A stretch of 64,000 bases of DNA from Oncomelania hupensis (taxonomy: Eukaryota > Mollusca > Gastropoda > Littorinimorpha > Pomatiopsidae). The notes under the pieces are model-generated. The model saw only the letters and a list, made by a program, of their open reading frames with translations, was not told where the DNA came from and searched no databases. The stretch is from contig CM072514.1 of the NCBI GenBank assembly GCA_036898135.1, forward strand, positions 82,712,433 to 82,776,432, written 5' to 3'. A program made the position numbers and the translations under genes. Shown piece by piece: positions 1 to 12,187 of the stretch (position 1 is the first letter of the stretch; each line of letters starts with the position of its first letter).

Positions 1-545
1 GTGCACTACAACTACACCAGGTCAAGTGAAGTTGTAGTGCACATGCACTACAAGTACACTTGACCAAGTGTACTTGTAGTGCATCTTCCAGACGGGTAGG
101 ATAAGGAACTTTCCTCGACGATTAGGGTAAGGCAGTGCCTCGACGATTAGGGTAAGGCAGTGCCTCGACGATTAGGGTAAGGCACCCGTTCCAGAAAAGG
201 GTTAGGGTCAGGGCTAGTTGCAGCGCTGCAACTAGCCCTGACCCTAACCCTTATCGTCGAGGCACTGCCTTACCCTAATCGTCGAGGCACTGCCTTACCC
301 TAATCGTCGAGGAAAGTTCCTTATCCTAGCTGTGTTTTTGAACAAACTTGACCTACTTCGTCTCTTAAGAGGCGAGGAATTAGGTCAAACTTTTTGCGAA
401 AAGGGTGCTTTTTTGAAAAAACTTGACCTACTTCGTCTCTAAGAGGCGAGGAAGTAGGTCAAACTTCTTGCGAAAAAGTGCCTTTTTTGAAGAAACGTGA
501 CCTAATTCGCCGCCTAAGGGCCGCGAAGTAGGTGAAATTACCCCA
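1..545. repeat. Palindrome-rich repeat block
   Basis: Nested palindromes: two short ones at 2-43 and 47-84 (GTAGTGC-bounded), then a large inverted repeat about 98-226 against 227-329 built on a TCGACGATTAGGGTAAGGCA-type unit and centred on GCAGCGCTGC. Three tandem ~75-bp units then run from about 345 to 540, each with a hairpin TTGACCTACTTCGTC / GAGGCGAGGAAGTAGGTCAA. Related hairpins recur near 15.4 kb and 31.8 kb. Confidence 0.75.
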
Positions 546-561
546 TTTTTACCTCGTACAC

Positions 562-562
562 G

Positions 563-605
<43 letters not shown>
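562..605. repeat. (TG)n microsatellite
   Basis: Uninterrupted TG dinucleotides. The following 606-1050 has no gene or repeat I recognise. Confidence 0.95.
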
Positions 606-609
<4 letters not shown>

Positions 610-1053
610 GATTCTAAGACATATTTTTCCTTGTATCTTACCTTGACAATACAATTATTTGGCTTGATTTAAGAGAGAAACAGAGGGAGAGTGTCCAATG
701 TTACGTCATTAGTATCATGAGTCGTCAGTGGCATAAATAACGTCATTTGGGAAACACTGCCCAGTAGGGTGGTTTTCGGAGAAAATATAATCGTAGGTCT
801 GCCTCATGCCACGTGATTTGCCTATATTATGTGACGATGGCTGTGGCACATAAACTTTGCCAGAATGAGGATGTCTAGAGATCCAATAAGAATGTGAAGT
901 GTCAACTCTGTTCAGCAAATGTGTTATTCTTTATATTGATGATTTTGTTTTTATTGGTTTAACTTCTTGCAAAGCATGTCTTAATTTCTCAGTGTGAGAA
1001 CCTAATAAGATTTTCTTGTATCTGGCACATCCCATGCTATTCCCTATTGCAAA

Positions 1054-1054
<1 letters not shown>

Positions 1055-1115
<61 letters not shown>

Positions 1116-1170
1116 CATAATAATCATAATCATAGTAATCATAATAATCATAATCATAATAATCAATCAA
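1055..1170. repeat. (AAT)n with ATAATC variants
   Basis: Pure AAT run to about 1113 followed by degenerate AATCAT units. Between 1171 and 1727 there are only short unsupported frames. Confidence 0.9.
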
Positions 1171-1728
1171 TCAATCAATACATAAATTTAAAACAAATAA
1201 TAATAAAATAATAAAGCATAAATAAAACAAAACTTATGTAAATCTGCAAGAGCAAAATGACTGTAAAACTAGTTTTCTTTGAGAAAAGATGGGAATGTGC
1301 TTGCCTTCGGTTTATGTTAAAATGTAATTCCCAATATCACCACGAAGCGAAAAGACAAAATCATAGTCTAGTTGCCACTTATAAATACAAATTGAGCCCA
1401 TACCACAGAATATTATTTTGCGAAGCCACAGATCTATTGCATCTGAACCATTCATTGACCCTGGTGACATTATTTTATAAAGGTACACTCGGCCATAACG
1501 GCAACACGCTACCACATAAAATCAAATATTTTGATATCTCTTACGATGTATGATTGATGGCTTAATGAGTTTACGTCCCTGTTGAATTGTACTGGATAGG
1601 CAAAATGCATTTAAGATTGACTGACGACAGTTTCAACGTGTCGAGTACCCTGTATGATATAGTGCGCATTGAAGGCTATTGCTAAATTTAGGGAGAAGAG
1701 GAAATACACATTTGTAACATTTGAAGTA

Positions 1729-1730
<2 letters not shown>

Positions 1731-1759
<29 letters not shown>

Positions 1760-1910
1760 AAGAAGAAGAAGAAGAAGAAGAAGAAGAAGGAGGATATTAA
1801 AGAAGAAGAAGCAGGAGGAGGAGGACATTGAAGAAGAAGGCAGAAGGAGGAGAAGGAAGAGGAGGAAGAGGAGAAGAACAAAAGAAGAAGAAGCAGCAGA
1901 AGAAAAAAGG
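1731..1910. repeat. (AAG)n and purine-rich tract
   Basis: AAG repeat to about 1790, then AGG/AAG-rich DNA. 1911-2090 is unique non-coding sequence. Confidence 0.9.
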
Positions 1911-2094
1911 CACTAATTTAGCACTTAGGTTGAAATTTACTGTAACATTGGTTATTTTCTTGTGGCGGTAGTTTTTAATACATGAGAACGCCAGACAGCT
2001 ATACTTTGCTACTGCGCAGTAGAACGTGACGTTGACTGGGACATTTTTAGTACATGATGACTGGAAAAATTTAGCATTTAAGACCGGTGACGGT

Positions 2095-2096
2095 AG

Positions 2097-2144
<48 letters not shown>

Positions 2145-2260
2145 ACACGCAACCACACACATACATCATCGTCATCAACCACACACACAAACACACACAC
2201 ACACACACTCACTCTCCCATCCATGTATTCACAGAGAGAAAGAGGGACACAGACAGACAG
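2095..2260. repeat. (CA)n and ACAG microsatellites
   Basis: CA repeats at 2095-2159 and 2180-2210, with an ACAGACAG tract to 2266. Confidence 0.9.
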
Positions 2261-2367
2261 ACAGAGTTCAGTAGCGCGTAAATTGCGGAGCGTGGGATCT
2301 CAACCTGTCACTACGTTATGGACTAGCTGAAATAGCAAACCTGCATTATTAAGGTCAATAATAATAA

Positions 2368-2370
2368 TGC

Positions 2371-2409
<39 letters not shown>

Positions 2410-2766
2410 AGGATGCTATATACGCGCCTTTCCCCAAATCAATCAGGCTCAAAGCGCGGCGATCTATACCAACATACACGCTCACCTGTCTCATCCACCC
2501 TCACACACCAAATACACGTCCAGCAGGTGGTGTAAAGGCAGGGAGATCGCTATTAGAAGACGGAAAGAAAATCGAATTTTTATTGTTGAAATGTTTATAT
2601 TGACTGCGTCCTTTACCATTATTGAAGGGAGGGAGGAAACCGGAGTGCCCGGAGAAAACCCTCGTGACCTCAATAGTCTCGTACCTAAGACACATACGTT
2701 CGCCCCTTGCGGGAATCGAACCCGCGACCTTCGGCATAGGAAAGACTTATCCACTGCTGCCACCCC
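2368..2766 (-). mobile_element. tRNA-derived SINE, family A
   Basis: On the minus strand it starts GGGGTGGCAGCAGTGGATAA (box A-like), has box B GGTCGCGGGTTCGATTCCCG, a body with TTTTCTCCGGGCACTCCGGT, and ends GGCGCGTATATAGCATCCTG followed by (TTA)n. A second copy is at 40655-41043. It is a SINE rather than a functional tRNA gene: the tRNA part has a long unrelated body and an A/T repeat tail. Confidence 0.85.
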
Positions 2767-3204
2767 GTCAAGTTCAAGGTCAAGTTAATTGCTCTGCTCA
2801 GTCTTTTAACATCTTACAATGCCAAACGGATAACTTCAAGTCCTTTCATATTCAAATACGCGGTTGTTGTCCGCTTTTTTCATTTATTTTTTTTTTTTTT
2901 ATTAAAAAAATAAAATTTTTTTTTTCAAAAGGTCAGATACTACTGGGTGGTTGAAAGGTAACTACTTATTTGTTAAAATTTTTTTTTACTTGTAACGTAT
3001 GTAAATAATACTGCATTTGCGAGAAACTAAAAGGTTTTGTGATCCTCACATGAAAGCAGCCTATAACGGCCAGTGTCCTGACGCTGGGTCTTGTATCAGC
3101 TGAGCTCGATCGCGAAGTGCCAGACGACGGGCCTGTAGGGGGCTGTTTGCATCATTTTAATATAAAATCGTATAGCAGTTACATTCTAATATGGTTCCTA
3201 TCCA
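2767..3204. other. Intergenic, nothing recognised
   Basis: AT-rich with poly-T stretches at about 2886-2925; no coding or repeat signal seen. Confidence 0.6.
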
Positions 3205-3424
3205 ATCCTATCCTATTCTGTAACTCTGAGGTCGTTGGGGCACCACAGATGATTGTTTAACCAGCGTACTCCAACTTTCTCTGTCCTCAGCAACCCTGAT
3301 GGCATCGCTCAATGTCAAGCCAGTCCATTCTCGAATGTTGTTCTCTCACCTCTTTTTCGGTCTCCCTCTTCTTCTACCTCCTTGCACTGTGTCTTGCAGG
3401 ATGGTCTTTGCAAGGTCTACTATG
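3205..3424 (-). mobile_element. LINE family 1, 3'-end fragment
   Basis: Matches the 3' end of the LINE copies at 4.3, 8.3 and 20.1 kb (shared CCAGCGTACTCC and CCATTCTCGAATGTTGT blocks). On the minus strand it ends in a short GGATA-type tail. Truncated at the 5' end. Confidence 0.85.
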
Positions 3425-3525
3425 GTAAGGATCATAAAACACATTTTGTTTCATGCAGATTCAGTAATATTTACCAAAGTTATCAACAAGTTTTCATAAG
3501 GAGTTGTTTTGAACCACTGAACCAC

Positions 3526-3654
3526 AGGCGCTTGTATCTGGACACGCGAGCGCTTATGCCTGTGACGCGTCTCCCTTTGGTTATTTATATTATTGATAGG
3601 TAAAGGGAGACGCGTCACAGGCATAGGCGCTCGCGTGTCCAGATACAAGCGCCT
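3526..3654. repeat. 53-bp inverted repeat (hairpin)
   Basis: Arms 3526-3578 and 3602-3654 pair with one mismatch; the loop is 23 nt. The arms contain GACACGCGAGCGC and GACGCGTCTCCC. No coding role seen. Confidence 0.9.
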
Positions 3655-4280
3655 GAACACTGAACACACTCAAGCCCACCTAGCTGTAAATTACTGTCAG
3701 GCTACTTTCTCTTTTGAACGATATTTTTGAATGCCTATACACTCTGCTTGTGTTATTTACGCACACTCTTATGGTCTGTGGTGGCCTGGGACAGTGTTAC
3801 GTTAGTGTGTAAAATGGCTGACGGCACTTTGAAAGCACGGAAAGCAAATAACTTTCGGTTAACCCCAAACGATTTTTGTTTGAGGCCACGAAAGTTTGGT
3901 TCTCTTTTCTAGTATTGTTTTTGCTTTCGAAGGTTTTAAAAGTGTCATTCATATAACACAAGAAGGTAGGCTAAGTGAAAACGTTTTCGCGACTGGCAAG
4001 AATGTAACCAAAGGGGAGAATCCGCCTATCGTTTTTAAAGAGTTGTCTTTCCTAAAAGGGCCGTGGTATCAAAAGGTGGTAACCAATGGAGTGAATGTGC
4101 GATATAATGTAAAGAGTTGTCTTTCTTTAAAAGGGTCATGGTATCCAGGGAGTGTGTTTATGTTATGGGTGAGCGACAGTGAGTTTACTTGGGAAATGGC
4201 TTTGTTGGTACAGTAAAAGATGACAGATTATTTATTATTTGGGTAACACTCATTTAAGCCTTGTGCTTCTGTGTACCCTG
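3655..4280. other. Unassigned sequence with a near-repeat
   Basis: Open frames at 3727-3912 and 3896-4216 match nothing I know. A unit AAGAGTTGTCTTTC..AAAAGGG..TGGTATC occurs twice (about 4037 and 4111). Not supported as a gene. Confidence 0.4.
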
Positions 4281-6840
4281 ATATTATTCTATCCTATCAT
4301 ATCCCGTAACTCGAAAGTCGCTGGGGCACCACAGATGATCGTTTAACCAGCGTATTCCTACTTTCTCTGTTCTCGGCAACACTCATGGCTTCGCTCAGTG
4401 TAAAGCCAGCCCATTCTCGAATGTTGTACTCCCTCCTCTTTTTCTGCCTCCCTCTTTTTCTGCCTCCTTGCACCATGCCTTGCAGGGTGGTCTTTGCACG
4501 GCCTGATGCCCTGGAGACGGGGCCATACCATCTGAGTTTGTTTTTTTTCGTTTCTTCACCACTGTGAGCATGTCATCGCTTTGTCCAATGGCTTGTGTGA
4601 TGGTCTGTCGGAATTCGTCGTTGGTGATGTGCTAGGTATAGGAAATGCCCAGAAGTCTTCTGTAGAACCTCATCTCCATGCTTTGTATTCTTCGTTGGAG
4701 ATCTGATGTGAGGGTCCATGTTTCGCAAGCGTATAGAAAGAAGGAGATGACAAGGGAGCGCAGCAGTCTTACCTTGGAATGTAGACTGATGGTCCTGTCT
4801 TTCCAAATGGGCTTCAACCTTTCCATGGCAGCAGTTGTTTGTGCAATCCTGGAGAGGACTTCCTGTCGGAACCCATTGTCTGATACAATGGCTCCTAAAT
4901 ATTTGAAGCGATGCACTGTGTTGAGGGATTGGCCTTAGACTTTGATGTCCAAGTTGATGCCATTGGTGTTGTTGGTCATCATTTTGGTCTTCTCTGCACT
5001 TATTTCCTTTCCATTCCATAGGTTTTGGAGGTGGTGTCAAGCCTCTGTACCAGCCTCTGTACCAGCTGTTCACGTTTTTGTTCCTCTCCAGCCAATTTAT
5101 CAATGTCATCCGCAAAACGAAGGTTGAAGATTGCTCTACCCCCTAGGCTGACTGATCTGCAAGGGCATCTGACATGATACGCTCTAGTAAGATGTTGAAG
5201 AGTGTTGGAGAGAGTAGGCATCTTTGATGCACACCGATTGTTTTTCTGAACCAGTTCCCGATGGCGCTGTTGTGGAGGATTGCACTGGTGCCCTGGTCAT
5301 ACAGGCTTTTGATGACTTCGGTAATTTTAGGGCTGATGATGTACACTCTCATGGTTGCCCACAGAGCTGCAATGCTAGACTCGGTCAAACGCTTTCTTGA
5401 AGTCTACAAACAAATGATATAGATGTTGGTGCTGTAGTTATTTCTCGCTGATTATTTGGAGTTTGAAAACCTGTTCAGTGGTGCTTCGCCCAGCCCTGAA
5501 TCCTGCTTGTTCTTCAGCTATGATTTGTTCAGCTCAGGATTTCAACCGGTTGAATGTTATTTTCAGGAGGACCTTGCTGGGATGGCTGAGGCTGATGGTG
5601 CGGTAATTTTCACACTTATGAAGGTTACCCTTTTTTAGAAGAGTGATGGCAAGCGACTGGGTCCATGGTGTAGGCCACTCCCCACTCTGCCCTATCTTGT
5701 TACAGATAATTGTGAGGGCGTCAATCATTACTTTTTCTACTGCTTGAAACAATTCCGCGGGTATCTTGTCCATTCCCACTGACTTCGCCTTCTTCAGTGC
5801 ACTGCTGCCTTAACTTCTTCTCGGCCATGTCCATCGCCTGGATTTTTTTTGTGGAGACCATGCGTGTTTGCCAGTATCAGATTGTTACATCTGGAAAACT
5901 CCAAGAGTCTCAGACCTCTGTCATTTGCCTTGTTGTTGCAGTGGGGTCCACATGTGTCTCTTCAGTTGTGGTTAGCATCTTGGCCAACCTTGGCATTCCA
6001 TTCGCCTTGCACTATGACTGTGTCTTTGTTCGGCACTTGGTAAATGAAAACCCGTAGATGTTCATAGAAATCCTCGACTTCGCTGTCATCATAGTCTGAT
6101 GTTGTGGCATAGGCTTTGATGATGGTGATATTGAAAGGGGCTGCTCTCAGATGGAATGGTAATGAGTCTACTGGAGACTGGGCGTCAACCCATGACAGTG
6201 GCTAGAATGTCTTTGTGGACCAAGAATCCAACGCCGTGTTCGTGACTGTCATTTCTCCCGCTGAAGTAAAGCTTGTGGCATTCGTCGGTCGTTGTTTCAC
6301 CTAGGCCTTTTCAGCGCAGTTCGCTGATACCTAAAAGGTTCCATCGATAGTGCTCCAGCTCGTGGGTCAGTTCTCTGATTTTCCCTCTGCAGTTAGGGTT
6401 CTGACATTCCATGTTTTTATGACGATGTTGTCTCTCGTGCGGATCCTGCTAAGTTGTCCATCATTAGCGCACCAATCACCTCCGTTCTGATGGCCAACGT
6501 AAGGCGCGGTCCTTGGTGGCCCGGGCGACGACCGATCCAGTATAGAGTGAGTGGTTCTTTTCATCATACAGTGTGTCTTAGGCAAGAAAGACCTGGCAGG
6601 GTCCAGTCTTCTCCAGGCTGTTGACCACAGCCGAAATCCACGAGTACAGTACGTTCCGCCTTGGCCCCGAGCGCGTGGTCCTTGAACCTGTAGTAACGTG
6701 AGGTTCCTCCGTCCTGGCCGGTGACTTTTGTGTAGACGACTTTCGCCCAGTGATGATGTGCTGGCCATGGCATCACCTCTGTTAGTCGCCGCTTACGACA
6801 CGCCGGGAAACGTTGGGTCTATTCTGTTCTGTGCCCGAAC
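4281..6840 (-). mobile_element. LINE family 1, long degenerate copy
   Basis: Minus-strand remains of an endonuclease-reverse transcriptase element. From its 5' end: an APE-endonuclease start with TWNVRTLTAEGK (about 6380), degenerate endonuclease 5.8-6.3 kb, RT with FQAVEKVMIDALTIICNKIG (5.7 kb), a region with SAIGNWFRKTIGVHQRCLLS (5.25 kb), LRFADDIDKLAGEE (5.1 kb), FKYLGAIVSDNG and LLRSLVISFFLYACETWTLT (4.6-4.9 kb). Frames are broken by many frameshifts. Retrotransposon, probably an RTE-like or related APE-type LINE; clade from memory. Ends in a short CCTATC/GGATA tail near 4290. Confidence 0.85.
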
Positions 6841-6908
6841 CCACAGGGCCTCCTGATGTTTTGCCTTGCATTATTATCTGGTTTGTTGAATAAATTTATG
6901 TTTAAGCC

Positions 6909-7510
6909 TGTTACGTTGAAACGCGAAGGATAGTATGTCTGAAGCGCGCACGATAGATCTAATCGTTTCGATTTGCAAAGTATTCAATAATAGAGTTTAT
7001 TTACCTTTGATTTGAGTTTGCGTTGTGGTTAGAGGAGGCTTTTGTATAACGTTGGTAATTTTAGTTGGTCGATATTGTTGTAGAATTCTCTTGATTTGCC
7101 GGTTTGCTGTCAATAGAAGCTTCGCGAGAAAGCGTAGAAAATTTGAGAACATGCTTGGACAGAAAGGAAAGATGTATGACGTAAGACAGTGATGACGAAA
7201 TTAGAAGCGATTAGTTAAATTGCGTCATACGCGATTGATCCAGGGTGTTCGGGAGAAGAAAGAGTCTATATATGTGCCGCACTGTTTTGTGTTGTGAGTG
7301 AGTCGAGTCGAGTGAGTTGAGAATTGTATGCAGATGTTGATGTGTGCTGAATAAAAGTGGAAAATTTCATACGAAGACTCAGTGACTTGTATGCTGATTG
7401 AACGGGTTACGTGGATAATCGAATCCGAGATTACACTCATCAGGAGCATTCACGCATTGGGGCTGAATCTACTACTGATTGAAAACACCACCATCAAACG
7501 GAGTGTAACA
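6909..7510 (+). mobile_element. Solo LTR, family L, copy 1
   Basis: 602 bp bounded by TGTTACGTTG and GAGTGTAACA, i.e. TG..CA with a TGTTAC/GTAACA inverted end. Carries a TATATA box (about 7266) and AATAAA (about 7349) as an LTR does. Flanks AAGCC / AAACC are an approximate 5-bp duplication. Copies at 42692 and 55626. No internal gag-pol sequence is present. Confidence 0.8.
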
Positions 7511-8290
7511 AAACCAAATGGTGACAGTCGTTGATCAAAGCAACCGCGAAGCTGTGAATATTATGGCGTCTCTTTCTTTGCTATGTTAACAAACAACTGT
7601 GCCTTATATACACGCCTTCTCAGCGATACTAGTTTTAGACTCTACCTTGATGCTTTCAATAGGCATATAACGAATGAATTTATCCATTTATCTCGAACCG
7701 GTGCTTAAAATGTCTTTTTAAGTTAATCTTAAGCTTAATTTTTTTTTTTTTTTTTGGGGGGGGGGGGGGTATTTGTGCTGCAACACTCACTGTGAGTTTG
7801 AAAATGAACTTTGAACCCCAAATGAATGGTCTTGGGCCTTTTAATGAACGGATGAATAGTATTATTTTCTAGTTTATATTTTAACACATAGATTTTAAAT
7901 GTATGATGTCTACAGTTGAGAATGAGAGAAAGTGAAAGAGAGAGAGAGAGAGAGAGAGAGAGGGTGGAGGGGGGAGGAGCGCCTGGATGGTCCAACAGTG
8001 ACCTTTGCCTTCAAGTCATAAACTCAGTGCTTCACGGTGAACTTTTGCCCGAAGCGTGAGGTGTTTTGTGTCACGCGCCTTTGTACCTGCCTTCGGAGAT
8101 GTGACAAAGGGAAGCTAGAGGTAGCCCTAACAACGCCAATGCATATCATTATGAAGTTTTATGGGGCACGAACGTTTGAGTGTTCGTGCAGCATAGAATG
8201 TGTTCCTGGTGACAGCTTCATTTCAATCCCGAAGGGAAGTTTTATCTTCGCTCTGTGAGTTTTGTTAGTTAGTTGGTCATTGGTTATAGC
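7511..8290. other. Intergenic, low-complexity patches
   Basis: T-run and G-run at 7739-7770, (AG)n at 7939-7962; an open frame at 8037-8258 on the plus strand has no recognised features. Confidence 0.5.
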
Positions 8291-9012
8291 GTTCCTATCT
8301 TATCCTATCCTATCCTATCCTTTCCCGTAACTCGGAGGTCGTAGGGGCACCACAGATGGTCGTTTAACCAGCGTACTCCATCTTTCCCTGTCCTCAGCAA
8401 CCCTGATTGTTTCGCTCAGTGTCAAACCAGTCCATTCTCGAATGTTGTCCTCCCACCTCTTTTTCGGTCTCCCTCTTCTTCTACCTCCTTGCACTGTGCC
8501 TTGCAGGATGGTCTTTGCAAGACCTGATGATCTGTTGACGTGGCCATACCATCGGAAATTCCGTTTTTTCACCACTGTTAGCAGGTCATCGTGTTGTCCA
8601 ATGGCTTGTGTGATGGTCTGTCGGACTTCGTCGTTGGTGATGTGCTGGATATAGAAAATGCCCACGAGTCTTCTGTAGCACTTCATCTCCATGCTTTGTA
8701 TTCTTCGTTGGAGATCTGCTGTGAGGATCCATGTTTCGCAAGCATATAGGGAGATGGAGATGACAAGGGAGCGCAGCAGCCTTAACTTGGAATGTACACT
8801 GATGGTCCTGTCTTTCCGAATCGGCTTCAACCTCGCCAGGGCAGCAGTTGTTTGTGCAATCCTGGAGAGGACTTCCTGTCGGGACGCATTGTCTGATACA
8901 ATGGCTCCTAAATATTTGAAGCCATGCACTTTTTTTTAGGGATTGGCCTTGGACTTTGATTTCCGTGTTGATGCCATTGGTCATTATTTTGGTCTTCTCT
9001 GCACTTATTTCC
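8291..9012 (-). mobile_element. LINE family 1, 3' portion
   Basis: A 204-residue open frame on the minus strand (8315-8929) reads FKYLGAIVSDNASRQEVLSR, LVISISLYACETWILTADLQ, then KRNFRWYGHVNRSSGLAKTI and the basic GGRRRGRPKKRWEDNIREWT tail. This is the C-terminal part of the LINE RT protein. The 3' end is a (GGATA)n array on that strand (CCTATCC on plus). 5' truncated at about 9012. Confidence 0.9.
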
Positions 9013-9657
9013 AGCGTATTATAGCGTTCAGCGTTGTGCATAGTGCACGGGTAAACCTTAATGTGCTTTCTTTGTTATTCTTTGTACAGTAGTTTGTAAG
9101 CAAAATGGATGGATGTGTATAATAAAAAATTGTGTTAACCTATTCAGCTCAAAACATTACATTTTGTTTCAGAGTTTTAATTAGAAGAAATTTAATATAC
9201 TTCCGTTCCGAGGTATTATTACAGTTAAATAATACTGGATTCTTTGTACGCGCTTTTCCCTAACTCACTCCTAATTATCATCATGTTATCTTTCTGTCTG
9301 TCTGTCTGTCTCTCTCTCTCTCATATGCCCGCGCCAACACATAAACACACACACATGCACACTCGCACATATACACATTTACATACGCACCCTGAGAAAG
9401 GTAAATCTATGCCCCCTCCTTCATAGATACCAAACAACAGTTATCAAACTTGTAGTGTTTAGGGAGGAAGGTAGCAGTCGCTGCAAAGTCAATGTTTGGA
9501 TCTTCAAGCCTTAACGGAACAGCCTGGAGGTATTTAGCTGTGACGTAAAACCTCGTTGTAGCTGATGAACAGGATGATAGCGATAGTTGTGGTGAGGGAC
9601 GATGGTGATGATAAGAAATGATAACGCTGCTGACGACGACGACGACAATGATGATGA
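9013..9657. other. Intergenic with TCTG and CA tracts
   Basis: Short TCTG/TC tract near 9293-9322 and interrupted CA repeats 9338-9390; otherwise nothing recognised. Confidence 0.6.
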
Positions 9658-9660
9658 TGG

Positions 9661-9729
<69 letters not shown>
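9658..9729. repeat. (GAT)n microsatellite
   Basis: Nearly pure ATG/GAT triplets. Downstream 9830-10215 is a long T-rich CTTT/TTTC low-complexity tract; 10216-10535 shows nothing recognisable. Confidence 0.9.
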
Positions 9730-9730
<1 letters not shown>

Positions 9731-10535
9731 AGAGTATTAGAGAAAGAGGAAGAAGGGGAATACAAACAATTATAATATTCTAATTCAGCATTAAAATATA
9801 GTTTAAAGTGCTTTAAAGACTTTTTATAAAATTATTTTGTCTTTCTGTCTGTCTTTCTTTGTTTCATTTTCTTTCTTTTCGTCTTTTGTTCTTTATTTCC
9901 TTCTCTGTCATTCATTTTATGTATTTTTTGTCTTTGCTTATGTCTTTCTCTTCCATTCATTATAATAATTTTTTATTGTCTTTCTTTCTTTCATTTCATT
10001 TTGATTGCAATTTTTATTCCTTAAATTTCTTTCTTTGTAATTTCTTTTTTTCTTTCTTTAAAAATTTTCTTTCTGTTTAACCCTTTTTTTCACTCATTAC
10101 ATGTATTTTCTATCTTTTTTTTTTCATTCAGTACATGTATTTTCTATGTCTTTCTTTCTTTCTTATTTTCTTTATTTCTTTCTCTTTCTCGTTAATTTCT
10201 TTTTTTTTCTCCACACATAATATTATACGCATAAGGAAGCTTGAGGTACTGTCACAGACAAAGCATTCTTCTTTAGTACCGACACTTAGGCCACTAAAGA
10301 GCACTTGAATTAAACACAAGATTATGAGGGTCCGAGATAGAAAGTCGCGTCCAACAGTTGTTTATGATATATGATCCACCCGAGCTTAGCCTAGCCAAGT
10401 GTGTTTACAAGCTGAAGTGGTCGACTGGTATTTAGGCCAAATATGTTGGAGACGAGACAGAAGGCCCTAAAGCATTTTGTTGTTTTTGTAGTAGTAGTTG
10501 TTGTAGTAGAAGTAGATGTTGTTGTAATAGTAGTA

Positions 10536-11110
10536 CATTACATTACATTATTATTGCTTTAGGTCCAGCGGACTCTTCCGAGCCAAATCAGGACCGGACA
10601 ACCCCCGATCCGCATAAAAGATCTGCTGAAACAACCCTAGTGGTAAAACCGAAAGCTCTCCACCAGCCAGTCACTTTACAATAAAGACATCCCACGCAGG
10701 GGACGGCTTAGGCTTCACCCTAACTTATCGAACCCCCGTTTACAAATACAAAATAGATTACAAACATCATTATAAATTATCAACAAAACACATACATATA
10801 AAATGCCTACATTGCTAAATAATAACATCATAGGAAGCCCTAGTGACAACCTGGCAGAAAGCGTCCAATATTCCCAAGCTGATCCAACAGACCTCATACA
10901 CAAACAAGGAGTCTTGTCCCGGGAGAGTTTTCAAGAAAAAAGGTAGGAGACTGGTCTAGCGAAGAAGACGATAGTATAGCAGATTGATAGAACAGAGCAG
11001 GAATGAGAAAGAGCAAATGAGAAAGACAGCGACAGTGGGAATTTAAAGCACGAAATTTCCAGAAAGTGGGGATACTATATATACTGAAACCCCCGGCACC
11101 CCAACGGGGG
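10536..11110 (-). mobile_element. Unclassified interspersed repeat, family B
   Basis: About 575 bp. On the minus strand it starts at CCGGGGGTTTCAGTATAT (TATA-like), continues CCCACTTTCTGGAAATT, has GTTTTGTTGATAATTTATAA and ends GAGTCCGCTGGACCTAAAGC followed by a (TAATG)n tail. Other copies: 17685, 41911, 60624 and 62364. There is no tRNA head or coding frame. Confidence 0.8.
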
Positions 11111-11139
11111 TTGTATTTGTGTAGCCGGCACTAACCCCT

Positions 11140-11236
11140 ATAGGACATGAGCGTCAGGATCTGTAAAGTCTGTGCGATGGAATGCGATATGCGTACGTGC
11201 ACTGACTAGACTTCAGTTTATACTCTCATTCAAAAT
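11140..11236 (-). mobile_element. Family C SINE-like fragment
   Basis: Minus-strand block GAGAGTATAAAC..GTCTAGTC..GGAATG..GCACAGACTTTACAGATCCTGACGC shared with copies at 12188, 37118 and 40365. Only the 5' part is present. Confidence 0.65.
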
Positions 11237-11693
11237 GGCTGTGTGCTATCTACCGCTGCCCAATAGAGGACCGACTTTCGTGTTGCTATTGGTTTAAACA
11301 TAAACGTATTCAACAAACCAGATAATCATGCATGCTAGGCATAGGGTCAGGACGCACAGAAAGAAGCACAAGGCTGAAGTGACTGCTACCCGGATACAAT
11401 GCAATATAACTTTATTGATCTTAAACTGAGAAATTCGATACATGGTCTGCAATCCCACATAAAAATTGAGAGTACATGGACAAGAACTAAGAAACGTATT
11501 AGCACATTATGCATACATAATTATATAACACAACATAATTATTCATTTCCTTACTACTTATACGGCACATAGACTGGACATTACTTTCAAGTTCTCGCGC
11601 AGCACACTTACTATCACATTTATTCCAACATTGAACATGTCATTTCTCTAAGATGCATAAACTAGATATTGCCTTTCTCATAATAAACACTGT

Positions 11694-11895
11694 ATCAAAA
11701 ATATCGCTCAGTGTCAAACCAGTCCATTCTCGGAAGACAACATTCGAGAATGGATGGTTTGACACTGAGCGAAGCCATCAGGGCTGCTGAGGACAGAGAA
11801 AGATGGAGTATGCTGGTTGGACGATCATCTGTGGTGCCCCTACGACCTCCGGGTTACGGGACAGGATAGGATAGGATAGAAGGATCAAAAATATC
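11694..11895 (+). mobile_element. LINE family 1, short fold-back insertion with target duplication
   Basis: A 178-bp insertion (11706-11883) flanked by a perfect 12-bp duplication ATCAAAAATATC (11694-11705 and 11884-11895). The plus part 11741-11883 is the LINE 3' end with GGATAGGATAGGATA; the first 27 bp (11706-11732) is the reverse complement of the start of that same part. It is a 5'-inverted, heavily truncated LINE copy. Confidence 0.85.
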
Positions 11896-12187
11896 ACTAG
11901 CGGACGACAGGAAACAAAGCAAACCAAAACAAACAAAAATGTTAGCAATATTGCTGTTATGTTTTTTTACAACCGCATTAGGATTGTTATGCTTATGTTT
12001 TTGTATCCTCCACACCCCAAAAGAGGCGGAGTAAGGGGATTAAATCTTGAATCTTGATATAAGGCAGTTAACTCAGCGGTGTACATCGAGTACTCGAATG
12101 TCAGGCGCTAACATCGCAGCCTATACGGGCAGTGGTAACGGGGTGGGGGAAAGATAAGAACAACAACAACCTGAGGCACTGCGCTCC
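11896..12187. other. Intergenic, nothing recognised
   Basis: Unique-looking DNA; only a short CAACAACAAC tract near 12160. Confidence 0.5.

Noticed and set aside
3727..4216. Small gene from two overlapping frames
   Set aside because: No homology recognised, no splice context, and an internal near-repeat suggests non-coding DNA.
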